From Deltaproteobacteria bacterium (GTDB lineage Bacteria; UBA10199; DSSB01), in assembly GCA_024233625.1 (NCBI GenBank), contig JACKPJ010000001.1:243945-307944 (forward strand): a stretch of 64,000 nt of DNA, in the 5' to 3' direction. The notes under the pieces are model-generated. The model saw nothing but the letters and a program-made list of their open reading frames with translations. It did no database searches and was not told the origin of the DNA. The position numbers were made by a program, and so were the translations under genes. Shown piece after piece: positions 1-6,789 of this stretch. Position 1 is the stretch's first letter. Every line of letters begins with the position of its first letter.

Positions 1-30
1 CAAAATTCACATTACAAAGTTAGTATCATT

Positions 31-51
31 CTCATTAATTTAACTAATGAG
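31..51. terminator. small inverted repeat, possible terminator of an upstream gene
   Basis: Seven-base arms CTCATTA and TAATGAG enclose a 7-nt loop and are followed by a short pyrimidine-rich run. This could end a gene lying before the window. The T-run is poor, so the call is weak. The adjoining TATCATTCTCATTA also loosely resembles a Fur-type site. Confidence 0.25.
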
Positions 52-116
52 GCTTTTCCCTCGTCTAGAAAGTTAAAACAAGCTTTTTTAAACTCAATTT
101 AAAAAAAGGAGCAAAT

Positions 117-809
117 ATGTCTCGCTATACCTTACATGATTTCATTAATAAAACCCAACAACAGGACCGTGGAGAAGGTTTTTTTGAACTAGAATCTGAC
201 CGCATGCTGGAAGTCAATCTCAATGGCAAAGTCTGGACCAAGATGGGCTCCATGATCGCTTACCGAGGTAACGTCAAATTCAAACGTGAGGGAGTCTTAG
301 AACACGGGGTTGGAAAGTTTTTAAAGAAAGCTGTCACAGGAGAAGGTCTCAGTCTCACCAAAGCCGAGGGACAAGGCAAAGTCTATTTAGCAGACTCAGG
401 AAAAAAAATCTCGATTCTCAACCTGCAAAATGAATCCATTTATGTCAATGGAAACGACGTCCTGGCATTTGAACCCACCATCAACCATGACATCAAAATG
501 ATGCGTAAACTCACTGCCATGATGGCGGGTGGCTTATTTAATGTACACTTAGCAGGAACCGGCATGGTCGCCATCACCACGCATTACGACCCAATGACAT
601 TGATTGTAAAACCTGGACAACCTGTTAGCACAGACCCTAATGCCACTGTCGCCTGGTCCGGCTCATTAACACCACAATTTAAAACAGACGTTTCTTTTAA
701 AAGCTTTTTTGGACGTGGAAGCGGGGAATCCATCCAAATGTATTTTGAAGGTGATGGTTTTGTCGTCTTACAACCATACGAAGAGGTTTACTTTCAGCAA
801 ACTTCGTAA
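117..809 (+). CDS. AIM24 family protein (DUF124/TIGR00266)
   Basis: This 230-residue protein matches the AIM24 family along its whole length. The family forms a beta-rich barrel fold and its bacterial members have no settled biochemical role; the yeast namesake is a mitochondrial inner-membrane protein. Typical features are the glycine-rich strands near residues 60-100, the segment around residues 135-155 ([15 protein letters not shown]) and the late W-S-G motif near residue 180. There is no signal peptide or membrane segment, so it is likely cytoplasmic. The ATG is preceded by a good AGGAG ribosome site 6 nt upstream. It stands alone, followed by repeat-rich DNA. Confidence 0.85.
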   Translation: MSRYTLHDFINKTQQQDRGEGFFELESDRMLEVNLNGKVWTKMGSMIAYRGNVKFKREGVLEHGVGKFLKKAVTGEGLSLTKAEGQGKVYLADSGKKISILNLQNESIYVNGNDVLAFEPTINHDIKMMRKLTAMMAGGLFNVHLAGTGMVAITTHYDPMTLIVKPGQPVSTDPNATVAWSGSLTPQFKTDVSFKSFFGRGSGESIQMYFEGDGFVVLQPYEEVYFQQTS

Positions 810-822
810 TTGAAGTTGTTTA

Positions 823-889
823 GTTTTTCAAACGCCCCCTGTCCCCCTCTTCATCTCAAGAGGGGGTATGATTCAGCCTCTTGAAAAAC
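823..889. repeat. nested inverted repeat 3' of the AIM24 gene
   Basis: An outer pair GTTTTTCAA / TTGAAAAAC (823-831 and 881-889) encloses an inner perfect pair CCCCCTCTT / AAGAGGGGG (843-851 and 858-866). It lies just after the AIM24 stop codon and could act as a transcription end, although no clean T-tract follows. The rest of the 810-1187 gap holds two further hairpins listed separately and no gene that I can support. Confidence 0.5.
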
Positions 890-1012
890 CTCCACTCTTT
901 CAAATTTAACGCTATTTTTTCGAAGGGGATCAAATCAACACCTTTTTTGTGCCCCCTTTTAAAAAATTTTGTGAAAATCTGCCGGATTTTTAGGTTTAGA
1001 AAGACCTGCACT

Positions 1013-1043
1013 GTTTGAGCCCCGTTCATCGGGGCGAGTTTGC
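1013..1043. repeat. dispersed hairpin repeat, copy 1 (GAGCCCCGTTCATCGGGGCGAG)
   Basis: The core CCCCGTTCATCGGGG forms a short hairpin flanked by GTTTGAG and CGAGTTTG. A near-identical copy lies at 51988-52018, with one base changed in the loop (C to T). A relative without the inner hairpin (CTGAGCGCAGCGAGTTT) is at about 50482-50510. It appears to be an intergenic repeat family of unknown role. Confidence 0.6.
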
Positions 1044-1106
1044 AGGGCGTAAGCTCTAAAAATACAAAGATTTTAGAAGTTTTTTAAAGGGTGGCTTTTT
1101 TCTTTG

Positions 1107-1140
1107 TTACTTTCTTTTTGGCCACACAAAAAGAAAGTAA
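1107..1140. terminator. 14-bp perfect hairpin, probable bidirectional terminator/REP
   Basis: TTACTTTCTTTTTG pairs perfectly with CAAAAAGAAAGTAA around the 6-nt loop GCCACA. Poly-T/poly-A arms would allow termination on both strands. A related hairpin (CTACTTTCTT / AAGAAAGTAG) is found at 52951-52980, so this is also a repeat family. Confidence 0.55.
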
Positions 1141-1187
1141 ATAAAAAACCTTTAGGATGCACTGACTATTTTTGTTAAAATAATTCT

Positions 1188-2015
1188 ATGAATAAAATCA
1201 GTCTCCATGATCTCTTTGATCAATTATGGGAATTTTATGCTACTCAAAACCCTCAAGTTCCTGAAATTCATAATCTACTTTCTAGACGCGAAGATTTAGC
1301 CAATTTGGTCAACGACCATATTGCTTTACGAACCTTCGCAGATCCACGAATCAATTTAGAGATTTTAGCAAAAAATTTTACCCGACTGGGTTTTGAAGAA
1401 CAGGCTTCTTACGAATTGGCCGAAAAAAATGTTTTTGCCAAATATTACGTTCATCCTTCTGGACAATGGCCAAAAGTTTTCATCAGTGAGTTGCAACTCG
1501 ACAGCCTCAGCCAAAAAGCCCAAGCTTTAATCCAAGAGCTCATTGGCCAAATCCCCGAAAAAGTCCTCCAATCGCATGCACTCTGCGCCATGGGCCGCCC
1601 TTGGGACTTAAACTATTCAACCTATCAAAAACTACAACAAGAAAGCGAGTATGCCGCGTGGATGTCAGCTCACGGTTTTCAAATGAATCATGCGACATTA
1701 AGTGTCAACGACATGACGAGTTTTGCCAATCTCGAAGCCCTAGTCAGTTTTTTAGAAGAAAACGGTTTTGAAATGAATGGACAAGATTCCAATCAAGAAA
1801 TTCAAAAGGCCTTTGACCCTCATGGCGACTATTTACTCAAGCAAGCTTCGACTCTAGCTGCAAAGGTTAATGTTAAATTTTTGGATGGGGAACGTATTAT
1901 TCCGGGTTGCTATTATGAATTCATCGAACGCTTTCAAGGCTACGAGGGTTTTGATCCCGGAAATGCCTCAAAAATTATGGAAAGCACAAATATGAGAAAC
2001 CATCGTGGACATTGA
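1188..2015 (+). CDS. DUF1338 family protein (HglS/YdcJ-like 2-oxoadipate dioxygenase/decarboxylase)
   Basis: The protein has the family hallmarks: NDHIALRTF near residues 42-50 with its metal-binding His, the stretch PKVFISEL near residue 94, and EYAAWMSAHGFQMNH near residues 153-167. Characterised DUF1338 members (HglS of Pseudomonas, YdcJ of E. coli) are Fe(II) enzymes that convert 2-oxoadipate to 2-hydroxyglutarate in lysine breakdown. At 275 aa it is shorter than the roughly 450-residue Pseudomonas type and probably represents the compact form. The next gene on the same strand is an aminotransferase, which fits amino-acid catabolism. Its stop codon overlaps the 5' arm of the structured element that follows. 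No strong ribosome site is visible before this ATG. Substrate is inferred, not shown. Confidence 0.75.
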   Translation: MNKISLHDLFDQLWEFYATQNPQVPEIHNLLSRREDLANLVNDHIALRTFADPRINLEILAKNFTRLGFEEQASYELAEKNVFAKYYVHPSGQWPKVFISELQLDSLSQKAQALIQELIGQIPEKVLQSHALCAMGRPWDLNYSTYQKLQQESEYAAWMSAHGFQMNHATLSVNDMTSFANLEALVSFLEENGFEMNGQDSNQEIQKAFDPHGDYLLKQASTLAAKVNVKFLDGERIIPGCYYEFIERFQGYEGFDPGNASKIMESTNMRNHRGH

Positions 2016-2168
2016 ATTTGTCATCAAATAGTTTTTTTGAACGGCTTTGATGAAATTTTTATTTTTGACAGCTCAACCCATACAAAAATTTCATCAGCCT
2101 GGTCCTGCAACGGCACATGAGTTGCGGACCAGAAAGTGAAAAAAATACTATCTGGTGACAAATTCAAT
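2011..2168 (+). ncRNA. structured intercistronic element, copy 1 (three helices, covarying with copy 2)
   Basis: A 21-nt outer stem pairs 2011-2031 with 2148-2168; the outermost 13 bp are perfect, the inner 8 contain one mismatch and one G-T. Inside are a perfect 12-bp helix GATGAAATTTTT / AAAAATTTCATC (2049-2060 and 2084-2095) and a helix GGTCC[T]GCAAC / GTTGCGGACC (2101-2111 and 2121-2130) with one bulged T. TTTTTTT and AAAAAAA tracts extend the outer stem. The element starts in the stop codon of the DUF1338 gene and ends shortly before the aminotransferase. Copy 2 at 54695-54834 keeps the same architecture with different paired bases. Function is unknown. It could be a structured RNA or an ERIC/BOX-like mobile hairpin. 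Confidence 0.65.
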
Positions 2169-2190
2169 GTAGAATATAGAAAGTAAGAAA

Positions 2191-3525
2191 ATGCGAAAAC
2201 CCAAAATCATTAGCCCACTTCCAGGCCCTCAGGCAAAGGCCACCATTCAGCGAGATCAATTTTATCTTTCGCCTTCTTATACACGTTCTTACCCTTTGGT
2301 CATCGAAAAAGGCGAAGGCTCCTGGGTCACTGACGTCGATAAAAATCAGTTTTTGGATTTTACGGCGGGTATTGCAGTCAATGCTACAGGACACTCTCAC
2401 CCCAAAGTCTTGCGTGCTATCGAAAAACAAAGCCAAAACTTTATACACATGTCGGGCACGGACTTTTATTACAGCGTGCAAGTCGATCTGGCAGAACGTC
2501 TGGCTTCGGTTTTTCCTGGCATGGGACCGAAAAAAGTCTTCTTTGCCAATAGTGGGACCGAGTCCATCGAAGCCGCCATCAAGCTGGCACGTTATCACAC
2601 TGGAAGGCCTGCGATTATTGCCTTTTGGAATGCCTTTCACGGTCGCACGCTGGGTGCGCTCTCGCTTACGGCAAGTAAATCCGTTCAGCGCAATCGTTTT
2701 TTACCTTTAGTTCCCGAAATCTATCACACGAATTTTCCAGACCCTCGAAACTGTCCAACAAACATGAGCGCAGAAGCATACGCTAGTCAATGCGTTGAAA
2801 ATATTCGTGAGCAAATCTTTCATAAAATTCTTAACCCCAAACAAGTTGCCGCAATTGTTGTCGAACCCATTCAAGGAGAAGGCGGTTATATCGTCCCCCC
2901 CAAAAATTTTCATGCAGAACTCCAAGCGCTTTGTCATGAACACGATATTTTATATATCGTCGATGAAATACAATCAGGATTTGGCCGGACCGGTAAGTTT
3001 TTTGCTTGCGAACATTTTGGGGTTGAACCCGACATTATCACCTGTGCAAAAGGAATTGCTTCGGGCTTACCTCTAGGAGCCATGATTAGCCGAGCAGAAA
3101 TCATGAATTGGCCCCCTGGGGCACATGCTTCCACCTTTGGAGGAAATCCTGTGGCTTGTGCTGCAGCCAATACAACTTTTGATTTAGTCCAAACTCAATA
3201 TATGGCTAATGCCCAAAAACAAGGGGAATTCTTAAAAACAGGCCTTAAGGAACTTAAGCAAGAATTTGCAGTGATTCGCGATGTTCGCGGATTAGGTTTG
3301 ATGCTCGCTTTCGAAATCGAAAAGAAAGAACAAAAGTACCCTTCTCATTTTTTTGATCATGAAATCACATTAAGAGACCAAATCATCGAAGAGGCTTTTT
3401 TGGCCGGCTTGCTCTTGCTGCCATGTGGTCAAAATGCCGTGCGCTTAAGCCCCGCTCTCAATATTCATCAAGAGGAATGCGAAGTCGCTTTGGCAATTAT
3501 TAAAAAGGTTTTGAAGAAGATTTGA
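2191..3525 (+). CDS. class III PLP-dependent aminotransferase (acetylornithine/GABA aminotransferase family)
   Basis: This is a full-length (444 aa) class III aminotransferase. It has the phosphate-binding motif NSGTESIEAAI at residues 120-130, the aromatic HGRTLGALSLT stretch near 150, the PLP-ring aspartate in VDEIQSGFGRTG (D258) and the Schiff-base lysine in TCAKGIASGLPLGA (K287). Members move an omega-amino group from ornithine, GABA, lysine or similar compounds to 2-oxoglutarate. The neighbouring DUF1338 enzyme acts on 2-oxoadipate in known pathways, so a lysine or aminoadipate route is a reasonable inference. The sequence does not fix the substrate. The leader before it is the structured element. 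Confidence 0.88.
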   Translation: MRKPKIISPLPGPQAKATIQRDQFYLSPSYTRSYPLVIEKGEGSWVTDVDKNQFLDFTAGIAVNATGHSHPKVLRAIEKQSQNFIHMSGTDFYYSVQVDLAERLASVFPGMGPKKVFFANSGTESIEAAIKLARYHTGRPAIIAFWNAFHGRTLGALSLTASKSVQRNRFLPLVPEIYHTNFPDPRNCPTNMSAEAYASQCVENIREQIFHKILNPKQVAAIVVEPIQGEGGYIVPPKNFHAELQALCHEHDILYIVDEIQSGFGRTGKFFACEHFGVEPDIITCAKGIASGLPLGAMISRAEIMNWPPGAHASTFGGNPVACAAANTTFDLVQTQYMANAQKQGEFLKTGLKELKQEFAVIRDVRGLGLMLAFEIEKKEQKYPSHFFDHEITLRDQIIEEAFLAGLLLLPCGQNAVRLSPALNIHQEECEVALAIIKKVLKKI

Positions 3526-3548
3526 TCTCTTAACTCATCGTTGACTTT

Positions 3549-3570
3549 ATAGTATCAATATAGTATCAAT
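3549..3570 (+). promoter_or_regulatory. tandem 11-bp direct repeats before hicA, candidate HicB operator
   Basis: ATAGTATCAAT occurs twice back to back, ending 4 nt before the hicA ATG and covering the place where a ribosome site would sit. HicB antitoxins carrying a DNA-binding domain usually repress their own operon, so this is the likely operator. The role is inferred from position and repeat structure only. Confidence 0.45.
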
Positions 3571-3574
3571 ATAT

Positions 3575-3778
3575 ATGCCCAAGAAAATACGTGAGTTAAT
3601 TCAAATGTTAAAAAAAGCGGGCTTTATTAATCGAGGAGGAAAAGGTAGTCACCGTAATTTTACCCATAAAGAGTCAGGAAAAATCATGACTATTTCTGGC
3701 AATCCAGGCAACGATGCCAAACCTTATCAAGAAAAAAAGGTTAAACAAGCCATTTCAGAAATAAAGAGTGGAAACTAA
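3575..3778 (+). CDS. hicA: HicA-type mRNA interferase toxin
   Basis: At 67 residues this is the usual size for HicA. The dsRBD-like fold is recognisable from the N-terminal KIRELIQMLKKAGF helix and the strand G-S-H-R-N-F carrying the catalytic histidine (H26). HicA toxins cleave mRNA without needing the ribosome and are neutralised by direct binding of HicB. The toxin gene comes first and the antitoxin begins 2 nt after its stop, the common hicAB order. No good ribosome site is present. Two tandem 11-bp repeats lie immediately upstream and may be the operator. Confidence 0.87.
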   Translation: MPKKIRELIQMLKKAGFINRGGKGSHRNFTHKESGKIMTISGNPGNDAKPYQEKKVKQAISEIKSGN

Positions 3779-3780
3779 AA

Positions 3781-4131
3781 ATGAAAGAAAAAGATCAATA
3801 CCTAAAAATTGTTGAATGGTCTGAAGAAGACCAGTGTTACGTCGGTTCGATACCTGGTTGGATTGGCAAATGTTGTCACGGAAACGATGAAAAAAAAGTT
3901 TATGCTCAGCTTTGTAAAATTTTAGATGAGTGGATAGAAATTTACAAAAAGGACAAAAGGCCTCTTCCTGCTCCAACTAATAAAAAATATTCAGGAAGAT
4001 TTGTGCTACGCATTGATCGTGATTTACACAAAGTCCTCGCCATTCAAGCTTCAAATGAAGGAGAAAGTTTAAATAATTTTGTCAGTAAAAAACTGACAAA
4101 AATGGTTTATACTAATCCACTCAGAGAATAA
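3781..4131 (+). CDS. hicB: HicB-type antitoxin with C-terminal ribbon-helix-helix domain
   Basis: The N-terminal half has the HicB partial RNase-H-like fold: a strand-turn-strand ending in DQCYVGSIPGWIGKCCHG, where the family usually has YVA-PELPGC-. Residues of about 70-116 (SGRFVLRIDRDLHKVLAIQASNEGESLNNFVSKKL) form an Arc/MetJ-type ribbon-helix-helix DNA-binding domain. It is expected to bind and inhibit HicA and to repress the operon through the upstream repeats. Length (116 aa) is normal. The gene is translationally adjacent to hicA with a 2-nt gap. Confidence 0.85.
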   Translation: MKEKDQYLKIVEWSEEDQCYVGSIPGWIGKCCHGNDEKKVYAQLCKILDEWIEIYKKDKRPLPAPTNKKYSGRFVLRIDRDLHKVLAIQASNEGESLNNFVSKKLTKMVYTNPLRE

Positions 4132-4193
4132 CAAAAATTTTCCTCTGCATTTCCTGCCCATGGCTACACACGTGATACAACCGTTTTCTTTAA

Positions 4194-4790
4194 CTACAAC
4201 GCGCCTTTCGTTGAAGCGACACCGACAACGCGAGGATCCAAACGCGTGGCTTGATCCATGGCTTTTGCTAGAGCCTTAAACATCGACTCGACCATGTGAT
4301 GGCGATTGCGACCATACCAAACATTGATATGTAAATTCATCCGTGCAGATTGGGTGAGGGCCTGAAACCACTCATAGACCAGTTCGATATCAAAATCTCC
4401 AATGCGACCGGCAGGAATCTCCGCATTATAAACCAAAACAGGGCGGTCACAAAAATCTACGGCGGCAGTCGTTAAAACCTCGTCCATCGGCAAGGTAAAA
4501 GAACCATAACGCGTCATGCCTTTTTTATCACCGATGCATTTTAAAAAAGCCTGGCCCAAAGTAATAGCGACGTCTTCGACCGTATGATGAAAGTCAACGT
4601 CAGTGTCTCCTTCGGCTTTAATATTGAGATCAAAAAAACCGTGTTTGGCAAAACTTTCCATCATGTGATTGAGAAAAGCCACTGGCGTATTGATTTCGTA
4701 TTGACCGGATCCATCTAGATTGAGTTCAAGCTGAATCTGGGTTTCTTGGGTCTCTCGAGAGATTTTAACTTGGCGTGATTTCGTATTCAT
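4194..4790 (-). CDS. hisB: imidazoleglycerol-phosphate dehydratase
   Basis: This is the single-domain HisB that performs the sixth step of histidine synthesis, dehydrating imidazole-glycerol phosphate to imidazole-acetol phosphate in the cytoplasm. The Mn-binding motifs are clear: NHMMESFAKHGFFDL, the HHTVEDVAITLG block and the second-repeat NRHHMVESMFKALAKA. It ends with the usual VASTKG segment. I chose the ATG giving 198 aa, normal for the family; an in-frame TTG three codons earlier is also possible. No other his gene is in the window, so here hisB is separated from the rest of the pathway. Confidence 0.95.
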   Translation of the reverse strand: MNTKSRQVKISRETQETQIQLELNLDGSGQYEINTPVAFLNHMMESFAKHGFFDLNIKAEGDTDVDFHHTVEDVAITLGQAFLKCIGDKKGMTRYGSFTLPMDEVLTTAAVDFCDRPVLVYNAEIPAGRIGDFDIELVYEWFQALTQSARMNLHINVWYGRNRHHMVESMFKALAKAMDQATRLDPRVVGVASTKGAL

Positions 4791-4924
4791 AGAAGTCAAG
4801 ATTAGGAAAGATCCCTTATATTGTCAATGAGCTTTGTTACAATCCTTTGACCTTATGGCCAAAATGATTTATAGGGAAATAGTACAGGGTGAGTTTATTC
4901 TAAAAAAAAAGATAGGAGTCCAAA

Positions 4925-5641
4925 ATGACGATTTCTAATATAGGAAAGAAAGTTCCTAACTCTAACTTAGATGAAAGTTGTAATCCCAAATTTTCTACAA
5001 AAACAGTCGGCAAGACTGCTGTGGGTGCCAAAGCTGCCAGCGGCAAAGGAAGCATTGACCTAGCCGAAAGTAGCGCACAGGCTCTCAGTCGAATAGAAAA
5101 ACGCCAACAAATCCCTGAAGAAGAAAATTGCGAAGGTTCTGTTGTTAGCAGTAAAAGCTCTGCCGAAACAGCCAATAAATATGACGTCAAGATTTGCACT
5201 GTCCAACAACTTGCCAAAGGACATCAAAAAAACATCACAGAATTGCGCTCTGGGGGCACTCGTGCTTGGCGCAACAATAATCCAGGAAACATCCGCAATG
5301 GCAAGTTTGCCGATAATCACGGTGCCATTGGTGAAGCGGGTGGCTTTGCTGTATTCCCCGATGAAGTCACAGGAGAGAGTGCTTTGGTTTCACTTCTTAA
5401 AACAACAACCTATCAAAATCTTTCGATTGACGAAGCCGTCGCGCGCTATGCCCCTCCTTCTGAAAATGACACCCAAAATTATAAAAACTTTCTTAAAGAC
5501 GCAACGGGCTTAGCGGGAACAACTCAGTTGAACACTCTCAGCGATGATCAACTTCGCGACGTCGTCAAAGGAATTCGTCGTATTGAAGGCTGGAAAATTG
5601 GTGATATCAAAAGTAAAAGTGACTGTATCAGCGTTGATTAA
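4925..5641 (+). CDS. protein with a PRD1 P5-like/peptidoglycan-active type C-terminal domain
   Basis: The first about 110 residues are polar, Ser/Lys-rich and probably disordered. From about residue 114 the sequence RAWRNNNPGNIR, then GAIGEAGGFAVFPDEVTG and a following RYAPPSENDTQNY segment match a domain seen in phage PRD1 structural protein P5-like proteins and in various bacterial proteins often linked to cell-wall contact or secretion. No signal peptide is visible, so export, if any, would be by another route. AGGAG lies 6 nt before the ATG. The gene is alone between hisB (divergent) and a DUF4431 gene. Enzymatic activity is not proven by the sequence. Confidence 0.55.
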   Translation: MTISNIGKKVPNSNLDESCNPKFSTKTVGKTAVGAKAASGKGSIDLAESSAQALSRIEKRQQIPEEENCEGSVVSSKSSAETANKYDVKICTVQQLAKGHQKNITELRSGGTRAWRNNNPGNIRNGKFADNHGAIGEAGGFAVFPDEVTGESALVSLLKTTTYQNLSIDEAVARYAPPSENDTQNYKNFLKDATGLAGTTQLNTLSDDQLRDVVKGIRRIEGWKIGDIKSKSDCISVD

Positions 5642-5668
5642 ATCAATGAGAAAGCTCCTGCGAGCTAA

Positions 5669-5708
5669 TAAAGCTATTTAAATTTTCCACTTGATATAAA
5701 TAGCTTAT
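5669..5708. terminator. inverted repeat after the P5-like gene, weak terminator candidate
   Basis: AAGCTATTTA (5671-5680) pairs with TAAATAGCTT (5697-5706) across a 16-nt loop. There is no clear T-tract after it, so it may instead be a regulatory hairpin in the leader of the next gene. Confidence 0.3.
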
Positions 5709-5737
5709 CAATTGAGACGAATAAAAAGAAAGAAAAT

Positions 5738-6223
5738 ATGATGAATCAAACAAAGAATAAAAAATATCTATTTGCAATCATTCTACTGACATTTGGCATG
5801 ACAGTGAGCATGCTCGGTTTCTCCGACTTATTCGCTTGTTCCGATCACGAAGATCCGCAATCCAAAACAGAAAATTGGCTTTCCTACGAACCGACAGAGA
5901 TTGCCTTGCAGGGAAAACTCAAGTCAGTCGAAAAATATGGCGCTCCTAATTACGGTGAGTCTCCCCAAACAGATAAAAAAGTCAAAATTTTGCTGCTGAA
6001 GCTCAAAACACCTATCCAAGTTAAAGGAGACCCTCAGTCTGCGAGCAACCAGGAATCATTCACAGACATCAAGGAAATACAAGTTTTATGCTCAGACAAG
6101 GCTCAACAGTGTCAAGAGCTTCAAGATAAAAACGTCTCGGTCACAGGATCACTTTTTCAAGCAGTTTCAGGGCATCATTATACGAAAGTCATTTTGAATC
6201 TAAAAAGTATTCAAGCAAGCTAA
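5738..6223 (+). CDS. exported DUF4431-domain protein
   Basis: A 161-residue protein begins with a signal peptide or anchor (hydrophobic residues 11-30, then a small-residue/Cys region near 33). The mature part carries the DUF4431 pattern: LQGKLKSVEKYGAPNYGESPQTDKK, a strand LLLLKLKTPIQV, EIQVLCS and the closing GSLFQAVSGHHYTKVIL. The family is of unknown function and usually periplasmic. ATGATG starts are possible; only a weak purine run precedes them. A palindromic repeat follows. Confidence 0.65.
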   Translation: MMNQTKNKKYLFAIILLTFGMTVSMLGFSDLFACSDHEDPQSKTENWLSYEPTEIALQGKLKSVEKYGAPNYGESPQTDKKVKILLLKLKTPIQVKGDPQSASNQESFTDIKEIQVLCSDKAQQCQELQDKNVSVTGSLFQAVSGHHYTKVILNLKSIQAS

Positions 6224-6246
6224 GAAAAGTAAAAAATACAAAAGAA

Positions 6247-6281
6247 ATTCCAGTGAACGCAGTGACCGCGCGTTCACTGAA
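6247..6281. repeat. palindromic repeat family 2, copy 1
   Basis: CAGTGAACGC and GCGTTCACTG form a 10-bp inverted repeat around AGTGACCGC. An identical copy, including flanking ATTC and AA, lies at 44694-44727 between divergent genes. Here it follows the DUF4431 gene. It is a REP-like sequence of unknown role. Confidence 0.65.
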
Positions 6282-6338
6282 GCTTGTAACTATATAAATT
6301 TTATAGTAAATTTTTTAAGTGACTAAATAATAGGCAGA

Positions 6339-6656
6339 TTGAATTTGCAAATTTTACAGCAAAAATTTCAAAAAAAACTTTGGCGGGCCGCAGTCATTCT
6401 TTCTGCTTTTATTTTTCTCTCGGCATGTTGGCTCCATGTCTCCCATGCACACGAAGAGGGCAAGCAGAGCCATCTCTCCAGTCAGTGTGAGTTATGTCTT
6501 TCTTCAGCTCAATTTCAATTGCAATCCGGAGAAAGTTTCTCTTTAAGCATTGCCCCTACTAAGTTTTTTAATCTTCTCAATACAGAGCCTCACTCAGATT
6601 ACTACAGCCAATTTTGGCATTTTGCCAGCATTCGTGGACCTCCCTTCCTTGTTTAG
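6339..6656 (+). CDS. DUF2946-like small membrane/metal-associated protein
   Basis: Starting at a TTG, this 105-residue protein has one membrane segment (about residues 16-34) followed by HVSHAHEEG, a CELC pair near residues 49-52 and a C-terminal RGPP. That layout (TM, His-rich patch, CxxC, late RGPP) resembles DUF2946 proteins found beside copper or zinc transport genes. It sits just before the porin and znuACB genes, so a role in zinc handling is inferred. No role in metal binding has been shown for this protein. Confidence 0.55.
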   Translation: MNLQILQQKFQKKLWRAAVILSAFIFLSACWLHVSHAHEEGKQSHLSSQCELCLSSAQFQLQSGESFSLSIAPTKFFNLLNTEPHSDYYSQFWHFASIRGPPFLV

Positions 6657-6738
6657 TTCAAACTCAAGCTTCCGTTTAAAGACTCAAAAATAATTTTTAA
6701 AAACTAAACGGACAGACTTCATTAAATATCGATAAAAA

Positions 6739-6752
6739 AATGAATTCTCATT
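6739..6752 (+). promoter_or_regulatory. AATGA-N4-TCATT inverted repeat, candidate Zur/Fur-type site
   Basis: The dyad lies 37 nt before the porin ATG in an AT-rich leader, where a metal-responsive repressor site would be expected for a zinc-uptake operon. Assignment to Zur is inference from position and general resemblance to Fur-family boxes. Confidence 0.3.
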
Positions 6753-6789
6753 CGTTTGAAAATTCTTATTTGAAAAACAAGGAAATTTT

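Noticed and set aside
2164..2640. Minus-strand frame of 158 codons opposite the aminotransferase
   Set aside because: It is antisense to a clear class III aminotransferase and shows no motif or ribosome site.
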